In this document: piece after piece, positions 1 through 8,662 of the stretch | Layout: every line of letters starts with the position of its first letter | Numbering within the stretch: position 1 is the stretch's first letter | Assembly (NCBI GenBank): GCA_977006965.1 | Contig: OZ345362.1 | Location: 1,178,001 to 1,242,000 of the forward strand | Direction of reading: 5' to 3' | DNA length: 64,000 bases | Origin: Phymatolithon calcareum | Lineage: Eukaryota; Rhodophyta; Florideophyceae; Hapalidiales | Notes under the pieces: generated by a model | The model's database searches: none | Told to the model about the DNA's origin: nothing | What the model saw: the letters and a program-made list of their open reading frames with translations, nothing else | Program-made: the position numbers and the translations under genes

Positions 1-206
1 ATGGTTTCCAACGACGAATGAAGATTAGCTGCGTAGCGATATGAATGTTAAGCTGGACCATGGTCTGCACCTTGTGCAGCTTGGACAGCTGTTGTGACAT
101 CAAGTACCACTCGTATCTGTTAAGGTCTACTAGAGCCGTAAGGATGCGGAGTTTTTCCATCAGCTTCGAGAAATCCCGCAGTAAAAGAAAGAAAGAAAGC
201 TTTTCA
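1..206 (+). mobile_element. SINE-like repeat with (GAAA)n tail, cut by window edge
   Basis: This segment is closely similar to 12,877-13,103; both contain the run GACATCAAGTACCACTCG. Both end in a TCCCGCA(G/A)TAAAAGAAAGAAAG tail. No coding frame is conserved between the two copies. The same tail closes the tRNA-headed SINE at 41,182-41,456 and the 3' end of the RT-F retrotransposons. This suggests a non-autonomous element using RT-F machinery, which is an inference. The left end lies outside the window. Confidence 0.55.
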
Positions 207-875
207 TAACTTGTTCTCTAGTATATCGCCTGGTCGCTAATACAGGGACTCGTCGTTTTCCATATTGTCAATTATGGTGACGCTGTGGAGTAGTATGGAG
301 TCTAATGCCTTTTCCGTTCTTAACATTTCTCCGGAGTCCAGTTCATACCTTCTTTTGCAAACAGTATTCGACGGAGTTGGCCTGGGGATTTCCCTTCCTG
401 CATATGTTTGAAGGGGGCTGCGAATTGTTCTTGTTGCAGCATCGCAGCAATATCGCGACTTGCCCACTGTCGTTCTTTGAAGTTTCTCTCTTCCCTTGAC
501 TTGGATAGGATAACCAACTTCCTTGCCTTTCCTCGTCGCAGCATACTAACGCTAAATTTTCTCTCCTGTGTTCTGGTGGTTGGATCCTGCACAGAAGCCG
601 AAGCCGCTAGATCCTTCCACTTGCTGTACCACCGAATGCTTGGAAAAAGAAGGTTCTTTCTACTTCTTTGATAGCTTCTTGTTCTTCTGAGGTCCACGGT
701 GCGAGATGGATAGCGTATTCTCACCTTGTTTGGATCAACGACTTGTAGATACGTATGGCTTTCACGATGTTTATCCCCCGAATAAATATCCAAAGTGGCT
801 TCAGTTGGTATACCGCTGCTTTGGTGTTTTTATGCGCCTGATTTTGCTTGTAACCGTAATTCTGGTTGATCCTAG
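207..875 (-). pseudogene. RT-D non-LTR retrotransposon, 3' half (decayed)
   Basis: On the minus strand the broken frames read as the thumb and C-terminal part of a LINE-type reverse transcriptase, with a KAIRIYKSLIQT motif, an RLRLLCRIQPPEH motif and a conserved tail. The same sequence occurs better preserved at 27,236-28,497. Stops and frameshifts are frequent, so this copy is dead. It is the downstream half of a copy split by the CTAG-target element at 876-2828; its upstream half is at 2833-3261. Junction with the repeat at 1-206 is abrupt. Confidence 0.75.
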
Positions 876-1203
876 TGTCTATTTTACGAACCCCCTCAAT
901 TGAGGGGCGATTTGAAAGCTCGAAAAAAATCAATAAAGCAAATTCGAAAAAGATCGCTCACGCCATATTCGTAAAGCCTGGCTCATCTTCTGTCCGAGGA
1001 GTATCCACACTACTACCTTAAATTAGCTTCGTTCGGCGCCAGAAACGAAAATATGTTGGCCACGCAGAAGTACCAGACATTCCATTCCAGGAGAAAAACA
1101 CCGGCCGCGCGCGGTCGGTACATCAGTACACACCAAGGCAGCATCTGCAAGCAGTCTTGCAGAGTGCTCCAGACTATACGGGGCCATTTCGAAGCCAAAA
1201 AAG

Positions 1204-1572
1204 GTGAGTAGTATGGTTCAGAATGTACTCGGGGAAAAAATCAATGGTCGCGCGAGCATGTTACATCGCATGAAATGGGTTCTGATTCGTCATCCATTGA
1301 AGAAGACTAAGATTAAGTCAGTCCACATTGTCAACGTCAAGGCAGAGAACGCTGACGATGACATTACAGACGCTGAAAAGCTTGAACCGAGCCAACACCG
1401 GCAAAGCGCGGTACCGCCCAGGCCTGCTTACAGTGTTCATTCTTGCCAATCTTCATCGCGAAACGCCTGTTTATCGTCTACAGTCGCGATCACATGCTCC
1501 TCAGAAGGGCATACAAGCTTGGATACAACCTTCAGAAGCTCTAAACGCCCTCTTCCGAGCACTCTCGCCTAA
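1204..1572 (+). CDS. Unrecognised reading frame a of the CTAG-target element
   Basis: An open frame of about 122 codons. It is retained with few substitutions in the second copy on the minus strand at 7628-8026. It is basic near the N terminus and carries an acidic NADDDI patch in the middle. It overlaps frame b (1328-1771) in another phase, so at most one of the two is likely to be read in the shared part, unless they are joined by splicing. No transposase motif, zinc finger or other family signature is visible. Its retention in both copies could reflect recent common origin rather than selection. Confidence 0.3.
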   Translation: MSSMVQNVLGEKINGRASMLHRMKWVLIRHPLKKTKIKSVHIVNVKAENADDDITDAEKLEPSQHRQSAVPPRPAYSVHSCQSSSRNACLSSTVAITCSSEGHTSLDTTFRSSKRPLPSTLA

Positions 1573-1771
1573 GTCTTACAAGACCCTTGAGACCAAACGT
1601 CGCACCGGGAACTTGATGTCATCACGCCCGACCGCGAGCCGAATACGTGCGCTCATTGGGTCCCAAGGTACAAGCGGAAGTTATATGTTCGTTTTAGAGA
1701 CGATTTTACTCTCAGTTGTGGAAACTTCGCACTCTAAACAGAGACTTCTTATTCGAGATTTGTGGTATTAG
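1328..1771 (+). CDS. Unrecognised reading frame b of the CTAG-target element
   Basis: An open frame of about 147 codons. The second copy on the minus strand (7345-7842) keeps it and extends it past the copy 1 stop to about 165 codons. The protein is basic, with a run GKARYRPGLLTVFILANLH and a later TASRIRALIGSQGT. The two copies differ by scattered substitutions, without a shared stop. The frame could be part of a spliced transposase with the short open frames at 1790-2068 and 2120-2305, but I see no catalytic DDE or DDD pattern. I do not assign a function. The apparent start is not necessarily a true initiation codon. Confidence 0.3.
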   Translation: MSTSRQRTLTMTLQTLKSLNRANTGKARYRPGLLTVFILANLHRETPVYRLQSRSHAPQKGIQAWIQPSEALNALFRALSPKSYKTLETKRRTGNLMSSRPTASRIRALIGSQGTSGSYMFVLETILLSVVETSHSKQRLLIRDLWY

Positions 1772-2832
1772 ACTTCATTCGAAGTACGATTGCGTTGTGA
1801 CGATGTTTCCCCAAGTTGCCTGCGAAAACTTGCTGCTTGGACGTCCGCTAAGCTGAGAAGAAAGGGGCGAAAAGAGACTACAGTGACAGAGCCTATTATG
1901 TTTTTCGAAATACTCGTCCTCATGGCAAGAGTTGAGTTCGGCGCTGAGAGCGCTTTCTGGAAGTCTACCAGGCCGAAGGAGTATCTCCCTGGCCCTTCTT
2001 CTTCCAAAAAAAGGGATGCCGGTGGTCGAATAGCTCCGGTTGATTTCATTCAGAGTGCAATCAAGTGAATTAGGCGACATGTACTCTGCGCAGTACCGCT
2101 GGTCACCTCGGTCAAGATTATGTCGATCCCACGAATGACCACAGAAAGCACACTGTGTCAAAGAGATTTTGAAGGCGAGATGGCCCACGGAATGGCAGTT
2201 CTGTGCTGCCTTATGGCCGCGTATGCCGGTATAAGGCGCACTGCATGTGTGGATTCATACTTAGTGAGTGCTGACTCTGCAGAGATTCAGCAAGTGCGCC
2301 TATAGTTCATAGGGACCATCTAACTCTTCTGGAGATTTTCTAGGTTGTTAGCTAGCTGTTATTCTCTTGTGACCATGCAGAGTGTCAGCAGCGCATGACG
2401 CAGTGAAGGTTTTCTGAAGCGCCGGGAGAGCAAGTCTTCGATAGCATTTGACAAGCGAATTACTGGTGGAAGTTCAGTCGCGCCAGACCGTACATTTGCA
2501 TTCGAGAGCAATGTTGGACGCCACGTTACCCCTAATAAAAGTAAAAGAATGATTGTAGAGGTCATGATGACTACTTTTGTTGTGCAAAACAACTGCAGAG
2601 TTTGAAAATGCAAGACCTCGACCATTGTGTTCTCACAATGTAATACGCTTGATAGTGCCACAATATACATTTGCGACATTTCCACTGTTAGGAACTGCTT
2701 CACTAAGCATGCTGAAGACATCTATGAGCTTAGCACTGTTGATGCGCTTCATAACGAGTAACTTTCATGAGCAAAAAATTAAATGAATCTCTTCCCTCAA
2801 TTGAGCGAATATTTCCGTAAAATAGACACTAG

Positions 2833-3261
2833 AGATATCCCGAGGTATGGAACTTCAGGTACTTGAGACAGGGCCTGGTGCGCTAGCCGGAATGTGAGGT
2901 TCTTTATCTCGGTCGACTCCAGCACTTCGCTCTTACTTTTTTTGGTGTTCCACCTCATTCCTCTCTCTTCGTCCCATTTCGTTAAAATATCGAGCAGGTG
3001 CTGCAGCGCGTGCGAGGTTTTCGCCCACAGGATTACGTCGTCTGCAAAGAGAAGTGCAGACACGTCTGGTACTTCGCCCAGAAGAGCGCTTATGCGCTCC
3101 GCGAACTCGTCCATAAGTATATTTACATATATGTTATACAGACTTGGGCTGAGCGGTGACCCTGTCCACTATGAACCAATTCTTGTGGCTGGCTCCCTCT
3201 GTGACGATCCAGAATTCCTCACACGTGTCCCTGATGGCCTTAGGTAGGACAAATCGCATCC
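2833..3261 (-). pseudogene. RT-D reverse transcriptase, palm segment
   Basis: The minus strand encodes the RT palm of family RT-D: the FADDVILWAKTS catalytic motif, then MRWNTKKSKSEVL and a VPYLGISL motif at the thumb boundary. Upstream (about 3130-3261) the frame reads MRFVLPKAIRDTC and NWFIVDR, as in the RT-D copy at 28,208-28,438. There the next residues are the PQGSPLSP motif; here it is deleted or frameshifted. It continues after the transposon at 876-2828 into 207-875. The gene is broken and not functional. Confidence 0.8.
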
Positions 3262-3500
3262 GTAACAACTTCTCATTGTTCAGAAACTTGAGTACGTCTG
3301 ATGGCTTCTCTCGACATAATTCCTGTACAGTCTTGGTGCCCACTCGTTCAAGAAACTTGTGCCTGGCGGCAGAGCGTCCACCACAGCGTAGCAATAGGTG
3401 TTCAGCTGCTTCGTTACAGCCGGCAATACACGTCTTGCGTACTGGATCGCACGCCGTTGCATCCAAGTTGCCCCCATTGCGAAAGCGGCCATCAGAGGGT
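3262..3500 (-). pseudogene. RT-F C-terminal zinc-finger fragment
   Basis: Minus-strand translation shows a zf-RVT-like Cys/His motif: CIAGCNEAAEHLLLRCGG, followed by a KTVQELCREKPSDVLKFLNNE segment. This module is typical of the C terminus of many LINE reverse transcriptases. Related copies are at 5102-5380, 10,935-11,228 and 11,346-12,110. Here it is fused directly to RT-D sequence at about 3261, so it is a chimeric junction between two decayed elements. The open frame across the join is fortuitous. Confidence 0.7.
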
Positions 3501-3508
3501 TTCAGTCC

Positions 3509-3809
3509 CTAATTCTTCGCTTTTTCAAACTTGATGATTAGGTAGATCCTCAAACGGAATGCATAGAGCACACCGCCACGGACATCGTCGACAAAGTTCT
3601 CATCCAGTTTATCTCGGCAGCAATCACGGCAAATCTGGCAGGCGCCGCAGTTTCCAAGTTGAGCGGAACGTTGCGAAATAGACCATTTCGTCAACATATT
3701 TCCGGTTGTCACCGAGGAGGTTGAGCCTAACAGATCCCCGATGATCACTTTCTTTTGTACGGCCAAATTTTCCTTCCCAATGGTATTGCATTACCATGAG
3801 TTTTTCCAT
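3509..3809 (-). pseudogene. Degenerate Cys-rich reading frame downstream of the EF-hand copy
   Basis: Two overlapping minus-strand frames together suggest one former protein. The first half starts MEKLMVMQYHWEGKFG and runs to about VDEMVYFATFRST. The second half, in another frame, has a Cys cluster CGACQICRDCCRD followed by a hydrophobic stretch. A frame change lies between them at about 3650. The paralogue at 36,640-36,930 has a frame change at the same place and additional stops. I do not recognise the protein. It is either an old pseudogene copied with the segment or two exons whose junction I cannot define. Confidence 0.4.
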
Positions 3810-4123
3810 AATGTGCTTGAAAGCAACGATTTCTAATGCAGCTATTTACAAACGGCATTCAGAGCAGATCTAATAAGAATTTATTCCAGAATGAAGAAAT
3901 AATTCTTTTGTTGATCAGCTTATCACACCGTGTGTGTCGAATTTGCAATGGAACTGGCAAAAAGTGCCCAATCACTCCCAAGCATCACCATGAAATGGAA
4001 AGCTATTCCTTTTATTGACGACAGACGAGAGCTGTAGAAGTATTAAAATGCGGATGCCTATGCTACACTAAAAGAAGAGAGATGTTCTTGCGCGTGCCAG
4101 ATGCAGGTACACGACGGCGAGCC

Positions 4124-4957
4124 TTAGCGACGGCCGGTAGACATGTCCAGGATCCGGTGAGTGGAGGACGAAAACCTGTCTCGCACATATCCATTCACGA
4201 ACTCTTTCTCCCGAATTCGAGAGCCATTGTCTTCATCCAGCTTAATAAACTCATCCCAAGCGAGATCGGGATGAAATCCGATGGGCACGTGGAGCCAACG
4301 AAGTGCATTTTGAAACTGTGTAAATGTCATATATCCAGTGTTTGCACTATCAGTGCGTATGAACACAAGTCGAGCGTTGCTTTCAGAAGCCAGGTCGTTA
4401 GCAAATGAAGAAAGTCCAACCGAACTATTGTACCGCTACTCTGGTTCACTGTCCTCAGTGTTTTGGGAACGGTGAAGGATCGTTGGATCCGAGTTCAAAT
4501 CACGCAAATGAGATTGAGATGCACTATTTGGATAGTCTACCGGGAAAAGACTAGCAGACGATGATTCCTCGTAGACAGGTGAAGGAGCTTGCGGAGGCAT
4601 CGAAGCATGGTGAGTCAGATCATTTACCAGAGAACATCCAGTTTCCTGAACCTCCGAAGGAAAAGACAGCACAGTTGGGACAAAGATGATGCCAACGGTT
4701 GGATGTTGGTACTGCGAGTATACCACTTGAGCAGAGTGCAAAAATGTGTTCGGGAGGCGTGACATTCTTTCTCCAGTTGGTTGTATGGGATACTTGTGGC
4801 CCTCGTTTCTCGGCATTTGCGGCACTACAGCCGAATTCGGGCGCATGGGGTGGAATCCATGTTGCAGGTACATATTCGAAATGGTTCGGTCAGAAGCGGG
4901 ATTGGGATCGCAAGCACGCATTTCGTTTCTTCGGGCTGTTGGTTGCACCTGTGACAA
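4124..4957 (-). pseudogene. EF-hand protein pseudogene (truncated, nonsense mutation)
   Basis: This is a paralogue of the intact gene at 37,237-38,340. Reading on the minus strand from about 4957, it keeps the Pro/Ser-rich middle part and the C-terminal EF-hand pair with DEDNGSRIREKEF. A TAG codon at 4436-4438 replaces a Glu codon of the intact copy. The first 90 or so residues are absent because the duplication ends at 4995. The rest of the frame is open with mostly conservative changes, so inactivation looks relatively recent. There is no sign of a promoter on the truncated 5' side. Confidence 0.8.
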
Positions 4958-5101
4958 ACCGAAAGACTGCTGCGTGGGCAGCAGTTGCTCTGTGAGTCCC
5001 TTAAACTCAAGCTCAAATTGCTAAAATCGGCAATAGTCAGTCATTAGTCAGGACAGGGAACGAAAAATCAGTCACTACCCATATCGCACAGAGGGGCAGA
5101 A

Positions 5102-5380
5102 GTGATCTTACATCAGCTGATTGGAGACTTTACCACCTTGGTGGCCGTGTTTTGGCACGGAGATACAAGGTCGTACGACGCAATGTGCAAAACCTGTAAC
5201 TCTGGTTGCAAGGAAACTGCCGAGCACCTGATTTTAAGGTGCGGTGGATGTTCCGTCTCCAGACGTAAGTTTATTGGTAGAGTGGGTACAAAAACTGTAG
5301 AAGAGCTTGCCGTGCAGAACAGCTTCAGGAGCCCACTTTCAGTGTGAGCGATCTTTCCGCAATAAAGAGTGAAAGAAATA
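5102..5380 (+). pseudogene. RT-F 3' end with zf-RVT motif
   Basis: The plus strand reads CKTCNSGCKETAEHLILRCGG, a LINE C-terminal zinc-binding motif of the form CxxC...HxxxxxC. It continues GRVGTKTVEEL and then the 3' untranslated end GTGAGCGATCTTTCCGCAAT followed by AAAGA-rich sequence. A stretch present in the 10,935 copy (CREKPSDVLKFLNNE-like) is deleted here. The RT core is missing, so it is a 5'-truncated dead copy. Confidence 0.75.
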
Positions 5381-5461
5381 AACTCGATCACTTACCGAAG
5401 TCAGCTATATGCGGCCCTCATGTATTGATCACTGAAATGCCTTCTGTATTGCAAGTTGTAT

Positions 5462-5681
5462 TTTTTTGCAACTGTTTAGTTGTTTATTTGAAAGCCCTCA
5501 TTAACACTCCTAAGACTGTACGGGAGCAGCTTTTCGTAACTTGTTCATTCTAGTATATCGCCTGGTCGCTAATACAGGGACTCGTCGTTTTCCTTATTGT
5601 CAATTATGGTGACGCTGTAGAGTAGTATGGAGTCTAATGCCTTTTCCGTTCTTAACATTTCTCCGGGGTCCAGTTCACACT
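5462..5681 (-). mobile_element. 5'-truncated RT-D insertion (220 bp) with target duplication
   Basis: A short RT-D 3' end on the minus strand, with an A-rich tail at 5462-5468. It is bounded by 13-bp direct repeats TTGCAAG(T/C)TGTAT at 5449-5461 and 5682-5694, differing at one base. This fits target-primed insertion of a 5'-truncated non-LTR element. The coding remnant covers only the last part of the protein and its terminator. Confidence 0.75.
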
Positions 5682-5869
5682 TTGCAAGCTGTATGATGAC
5701 TATGCAAGGAAGCTTATTTCTAGTGTCTATTTTACGGAAATTTTCCCTCAATTGATGGAAGAGATTCATTTAATTTTTTGCTCATGAAAGTTACTCGCTA
5801 TCAAGCGCATCAACAGTGCCAAGCTCATAGATATCTTCAGCATGCTTAGTGAAGCAGTTCCTAATAGTA

Positions 5870-6505
5870 TCACGACCTATTCGAGACGGCACTAACCTAT
5901 CTTAAGCAACGAGTTTCAGCAAAATCGTTGAGGGACTTGCTCTTTAAAGACGAAGGAGACGGCTTGGAGGCGAGCAGAAAGAGGAAAATTCCTTATGATA
6001 TTCCCGGGTCTACTCCCGCCATCATCAGACTACCGAAAGCACGTCACCGCCAATTGGCGATTAAATGGGCATTCGGACGTTTTCCCCCATTGAGTACCAC
6101 TCTTCTGGAAGAAAAATTCGGTGAAATCGTACCAACTCTCATGAACAAGCTCGAAGTGTACCTTCAAAGATATCGACTAACAGAAGAGGAGACTAGTGAG
6201 ACTGAAAAGGCACTTGACAAAGTACTATTCTTCACAATCGTCTTTTATGACGACATGGAATAGACCAAGACAAAATAGAACGGCGACGCTGAGATTCACG
6301 CGAACAGGACAAGTGGACTGTAAGCTTTTCCCTCCATGGAGGAGGGTTTTTGCAGCTAGGGCTACGACGATAGCAACGAGCTTTTGCGGGCTTTAACAGA
6401 GTAACGGAGCTACCAAGGTAGTAGCATCTGAAACGCATCTCCCTTACAGTCTTATGAGTGTTTCTGAGGGCGTTTAATAAATTCAAAATTCAAAAAAAAA
6501 AAAAA
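5870..6505 (+). mobile_element. 5'-truncated RT-B insertion with poly(A)
   Basis: The sequence is nearly identical to the 3' end of the RT-B copy at 20,620-21,262. It carries the last coding part (5928-6263, beginning MRDLLFKDEGD, with KRKIPYD and the run RHRQLAIKWAFGRFPPLSTT) and a 3' UTR ending in a long A run. It is flanked by the 14-bp direct repeat AGTTCCTAATAGTA at 5856-5869 and 6506-6519. CTAG-element copy 1 near 2690 has the site once, slightly diverged, confirming the insertion. Confidence 0.9.
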
Positions 6506-7344
6506 AGTTCCTAATAGTAGAAATGTCGCAAATGTATATTGTGGCACTATCAAGCGTATTACATTGTGAGAACACAATGGTCGAGGTCTTGCATTTTCAA
6601 ACTCTGCAGTTGTTTTGCACAACAAAAGTAGTCATCATGACCTCTACAATCATCCTTTTGCTTTTCTTAGGGGTAACGTGGCGTCCAACACTGCTCTCGA
6701 ATGCAAATGTACGCTCTGGCGCGACTGAACCTCGACATGTAATGCGCTTGTAAAATGCTATCGAAGACTTGCTCTCCCGGCACTTCACAAAACCTTCACT
6801 GCGTCATGTGCTGCTGACACTCTGCATGGTCACCAGAGAATAACAGCTAGCTAGCAACCTAGAAAATCACCAGAAGAGTAAGATGGCCCCTATGAACTAT
6901 AGGCGCACTTGCTGAATCTCTGCAGAGTCCACACTCATTAAGTATGAATCCACACATGCAATGCGCCTTATACCGGCATACGCGGCCGTAATACAGCACA
7001 GAACTGCTATTCCACGGGCCATCTCGCCATCAAAATCTCTTTGACACAGAGTGCTTTCTGTGGTCATTCGAGGGATCGACATAATCTTGACCGAGGTGAC
7101 CAACGGTACTGCGCAAAGTACATGTTGCCTAATTCACTTGATTGCACTCTGAATGAAAATAACCGGAGGTATTCAGCCGCCGGCGTCCCTGTTTTCGAAG
7201 AAGAAGGGCCAGGGAGATACTTCTTCGGCCTGGTAGACTTCCAGAAAGCGCTCTCAGCGCCGAAATCAACTCTTGCCATGAGGACGAGTATTTCGAAAAA
7301 CTTAATAGGCTCTGTCACTGCAGTCTCTTTTCGCCCCTTTTTTC

Positions 7345-7842
7345 TCAGCTTAGAGAACGTCCAAGCAGCACGTTTTCGCAGTTAACTTGGGGAAACATCG
7401 TCACAACGCAATCGTACTTCGAATGAAGTCCAATACCACAAATCTCGAATAAGAAGTCTCTGTTTAGAGTGCGACGTTCCACAACTGAGAGTAAAATCGT
7501 CTCTAAAACGGAAACAGAACTTCCCCTTGTACCTTGGGACCCAATGAGCGCACGTATTCGGCTCGCGGTCGGGAGTGGTGACATCAAGTTCCCGGTGCGA
7601 TGTTTGGTCTCAAGGGCCCTGTAAGTCTTAGGCGAGAGTGCTCGGAAGAGGGCGTTTAGAGCTTCTGAAGGTTGTATCGAAGCTTGTATGCCCTTCTGAG
7701 GAGCATGTGATCGCGACTGTAGACGATAAACAGGCTTTTCGCGATGAAGATTGGCAAGAATGAACACTGTAAGCAGGCCTGGGCGGTACCGCGCTTTGCC
7801 GATGTTGGTTCGGTTCAAGCTTTTCAGCGTCTGCAATGTCAT
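7345..7842 (-). CDS. Unrecognised reading frame b of CTAG-target element, copy 2
   Basis: This is the counterpart of 1328-1771, with about 165 codons open on the minus strand. It begins MTLQTLKSLNR and ends after an FPQVNCENVLLGRSLS tail that copy 1 lost by an earlier stop. The longer open frame makes this the better guide to the original protein. Composition is basic and rich in Ser, Leu and Arg. I see no transposase catalytic triad, no zinc finger and no helix-turn-helix that I would defend. The upstream frame a (7628-8026) overlaps in another phase. Confidence 0.3.
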   Translation of the reverse strand: MTLQTLKSLNRTNIGKARYRPGLLTVFILANLHREKPVYRLQSRSHAPQKGIQASIQPSEALNALFRALSPKTYRALETKHRTGNLMSPLPTASRIRALIGSQGTRGSSVSVLETILLSVVERRTLNRDFLFEICGIGLHSKYDCVVTMFPQVNCENVLLGRSLS

Positions 7843-8026
7843 CGTCAGCGTTCTCTACCTTCACGTTGACAATGTGGACTGTCTTAATCTTATTCTTCTT
7901 CAATGGATGACTTAGCAGAACCCATTTCATGCGATGTAACATGCTCGCGCGACCATTGATTTTTTCCCCGAGTACATTCTGAACCATACTACTCACTTTT
8001 TTCGGCTTCGAAATGGCTCCGTACAA
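7628..8026 (-). CDS. Unrecognised reading frame a of CTAG-target element, copy 2
   Basis: This is the counterpart of 1204-1572, opening about ten codons further upstream (MYGAISKPKKVSSMVQNVL). The MITE inserted at 8025 touches the beginning of this frame, so its native start has been displaced. Sequence changes relative to copy 1 are conservative and scattered. No known domain is visible. It is listed because the frame survives in both copies. Confidence 0.25.
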   Translation of the reverse strand: MYGAISKPKKVSSMVQNVLGEKINGRASMLHRMKWVLLSHPLKKNKIKTVHIVNVKVENADDDIADAEKLEPNQHRQSAVPPRPAYSVHSCQSSSRKACLSSTVAITCSSEGHTSFDTTFRSSKRPLPSTLA

Positions 8027-8349
8027 AGCATTGGAAAAAATAATTGCTATTGTAATTATTTAAATTATTGTTCCAATAATTTATTCCTGAGTCTCGCATA
8101 TTTATTGTATTTATTGAGATCGTCGTGGTTGCGACAATTATTGTATCGGACTCCTCATTTTTTCGATCCGGTTATTCTATCGCGACAGAAAGTAGCAAGA
8201 AGGATCCAATAATTCGGGGAATAACCAGTTATTTATACCTCACTGAACTTGAATACAATAATTTATTGCTTCTGCGTTCAACAATAAATTATTTATTCTC
8301 GACACTTTTCGAGAAAAGAATAAAAATAAATAAATAATTCCAATGCTTT
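8025..8349. mobile_element. MITE, 325 bp, with 12-bp TIRs and 10-bp target duplication
   Basis: The AT-rich insertion starts AAAGCATTGGAA and ends TTCCAATGCTTT, a perfect 12-bp inverted terminal repeat. It is flanked by direct repeats GGCTCCGTAC at 8015-8024 and 8350-8359. Copy 1 of the host element has the empty site GGCCCCGTAT once, on the minus strand near 1175-1190. There is no coding capacity. A 9-11 bp duplication is typical of Mutator-like elements, so this is probably a non-autonomous MULE; the assignment is an inference. Confidence 0.8.
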
Positions 8350-8662
8350 GGCTCCGTACAGTCTGGAGCACTCTGCAAGACCTCTTACAGATGCTTCCTT
8401 GGTGTGTACTGATGTACCGACCGCGCGCGGCAGGTGTTTTTCTCCTGGAATGGCAGGTCTGGTATTTCTGCGTGACCAACATATTTTCGTTTCCAGCGCC
8501 GAACGAAGCGAATTTAAGGTAGTAGTGTGGATACTCCTCGAACAGAAGATAAGTCAGGCTTTACGAATATGGCGTGAGCGATCTCTTTCGAATTTGCTCT
8601 ATGGATTTTTTCGAGCTTTCAAATCGCCCCTCAATTGAGGGCGTTCGTAAAATAGACACTAG

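Larger units (their letters stand above)
876..2828 (+). mobile_element. CTAG-target TIR element, copy 1 (1953 bp)
   Basis: The element begins TGTCTATTTTACG and ends CGTAAAATAGACA, and is flanked by CTAG at 872-875 and 2829-2832. Equivalently it has a TA duplication with TIR GTGTCTATTTTACG. The related RT-D copy near 27,990 reads straight through the insertion point, giving an empty-site comparison. Just inside each end sits a CTCAATTGAG palindrome (892-907 and about 2795-2805). A second, inverted copy lies at 5724-8658. Terminal inverted repeats plus a short palindromic target indicate a DNA transposon. I recognise no DDE transposase, so the superfamily is open and the copy may be non-autonomous. 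Confidence 0.8.
3503..4995. repeat. Segmental duplication, copy 1 (partner 36,625-38,108)
   Basis: From CAGTCCCTAATTCTTCGC at 3503 to GCAGTTGCTCTGTGA at 4995 this segment is collinear and highly similar to 36,625-38,108. Small indels separate the two. Outside these points the sequences differ completely: decayed RT-F on the left, unrelated DNA on the right. The right end of copy 1 stops inside the EF-hand gene that is complete in copy 2, so copy 1 is the truncated one. I see no inverted or direct repeat at the ends that would show a transposition mechanism. Confidence 0.85.
5724..8658 (-). mobile_element. CTAG-target TIR element, copy 2, with two nested insertions
   Basis: This is an inverted copy of the element at 876-2828. 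It starts TGTCTATTTTACG, ends CGTAAAATAGACA and is flanked by CTAG at 5720-5723 and 8659-8662. It is 2935 bp because it holds a 636-bp RT-B insertion plus 14-bp duplication (5870-6519) and a 325-bp MITE plus 10-bp duplication (8015-8349). Subtracting these leaves 1950 bp, against 1953 bp for copy 1. The subterminal CTCAATTGAG palindromes are present at both ends. The element must predate both insertions. Confidence 0.85.
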
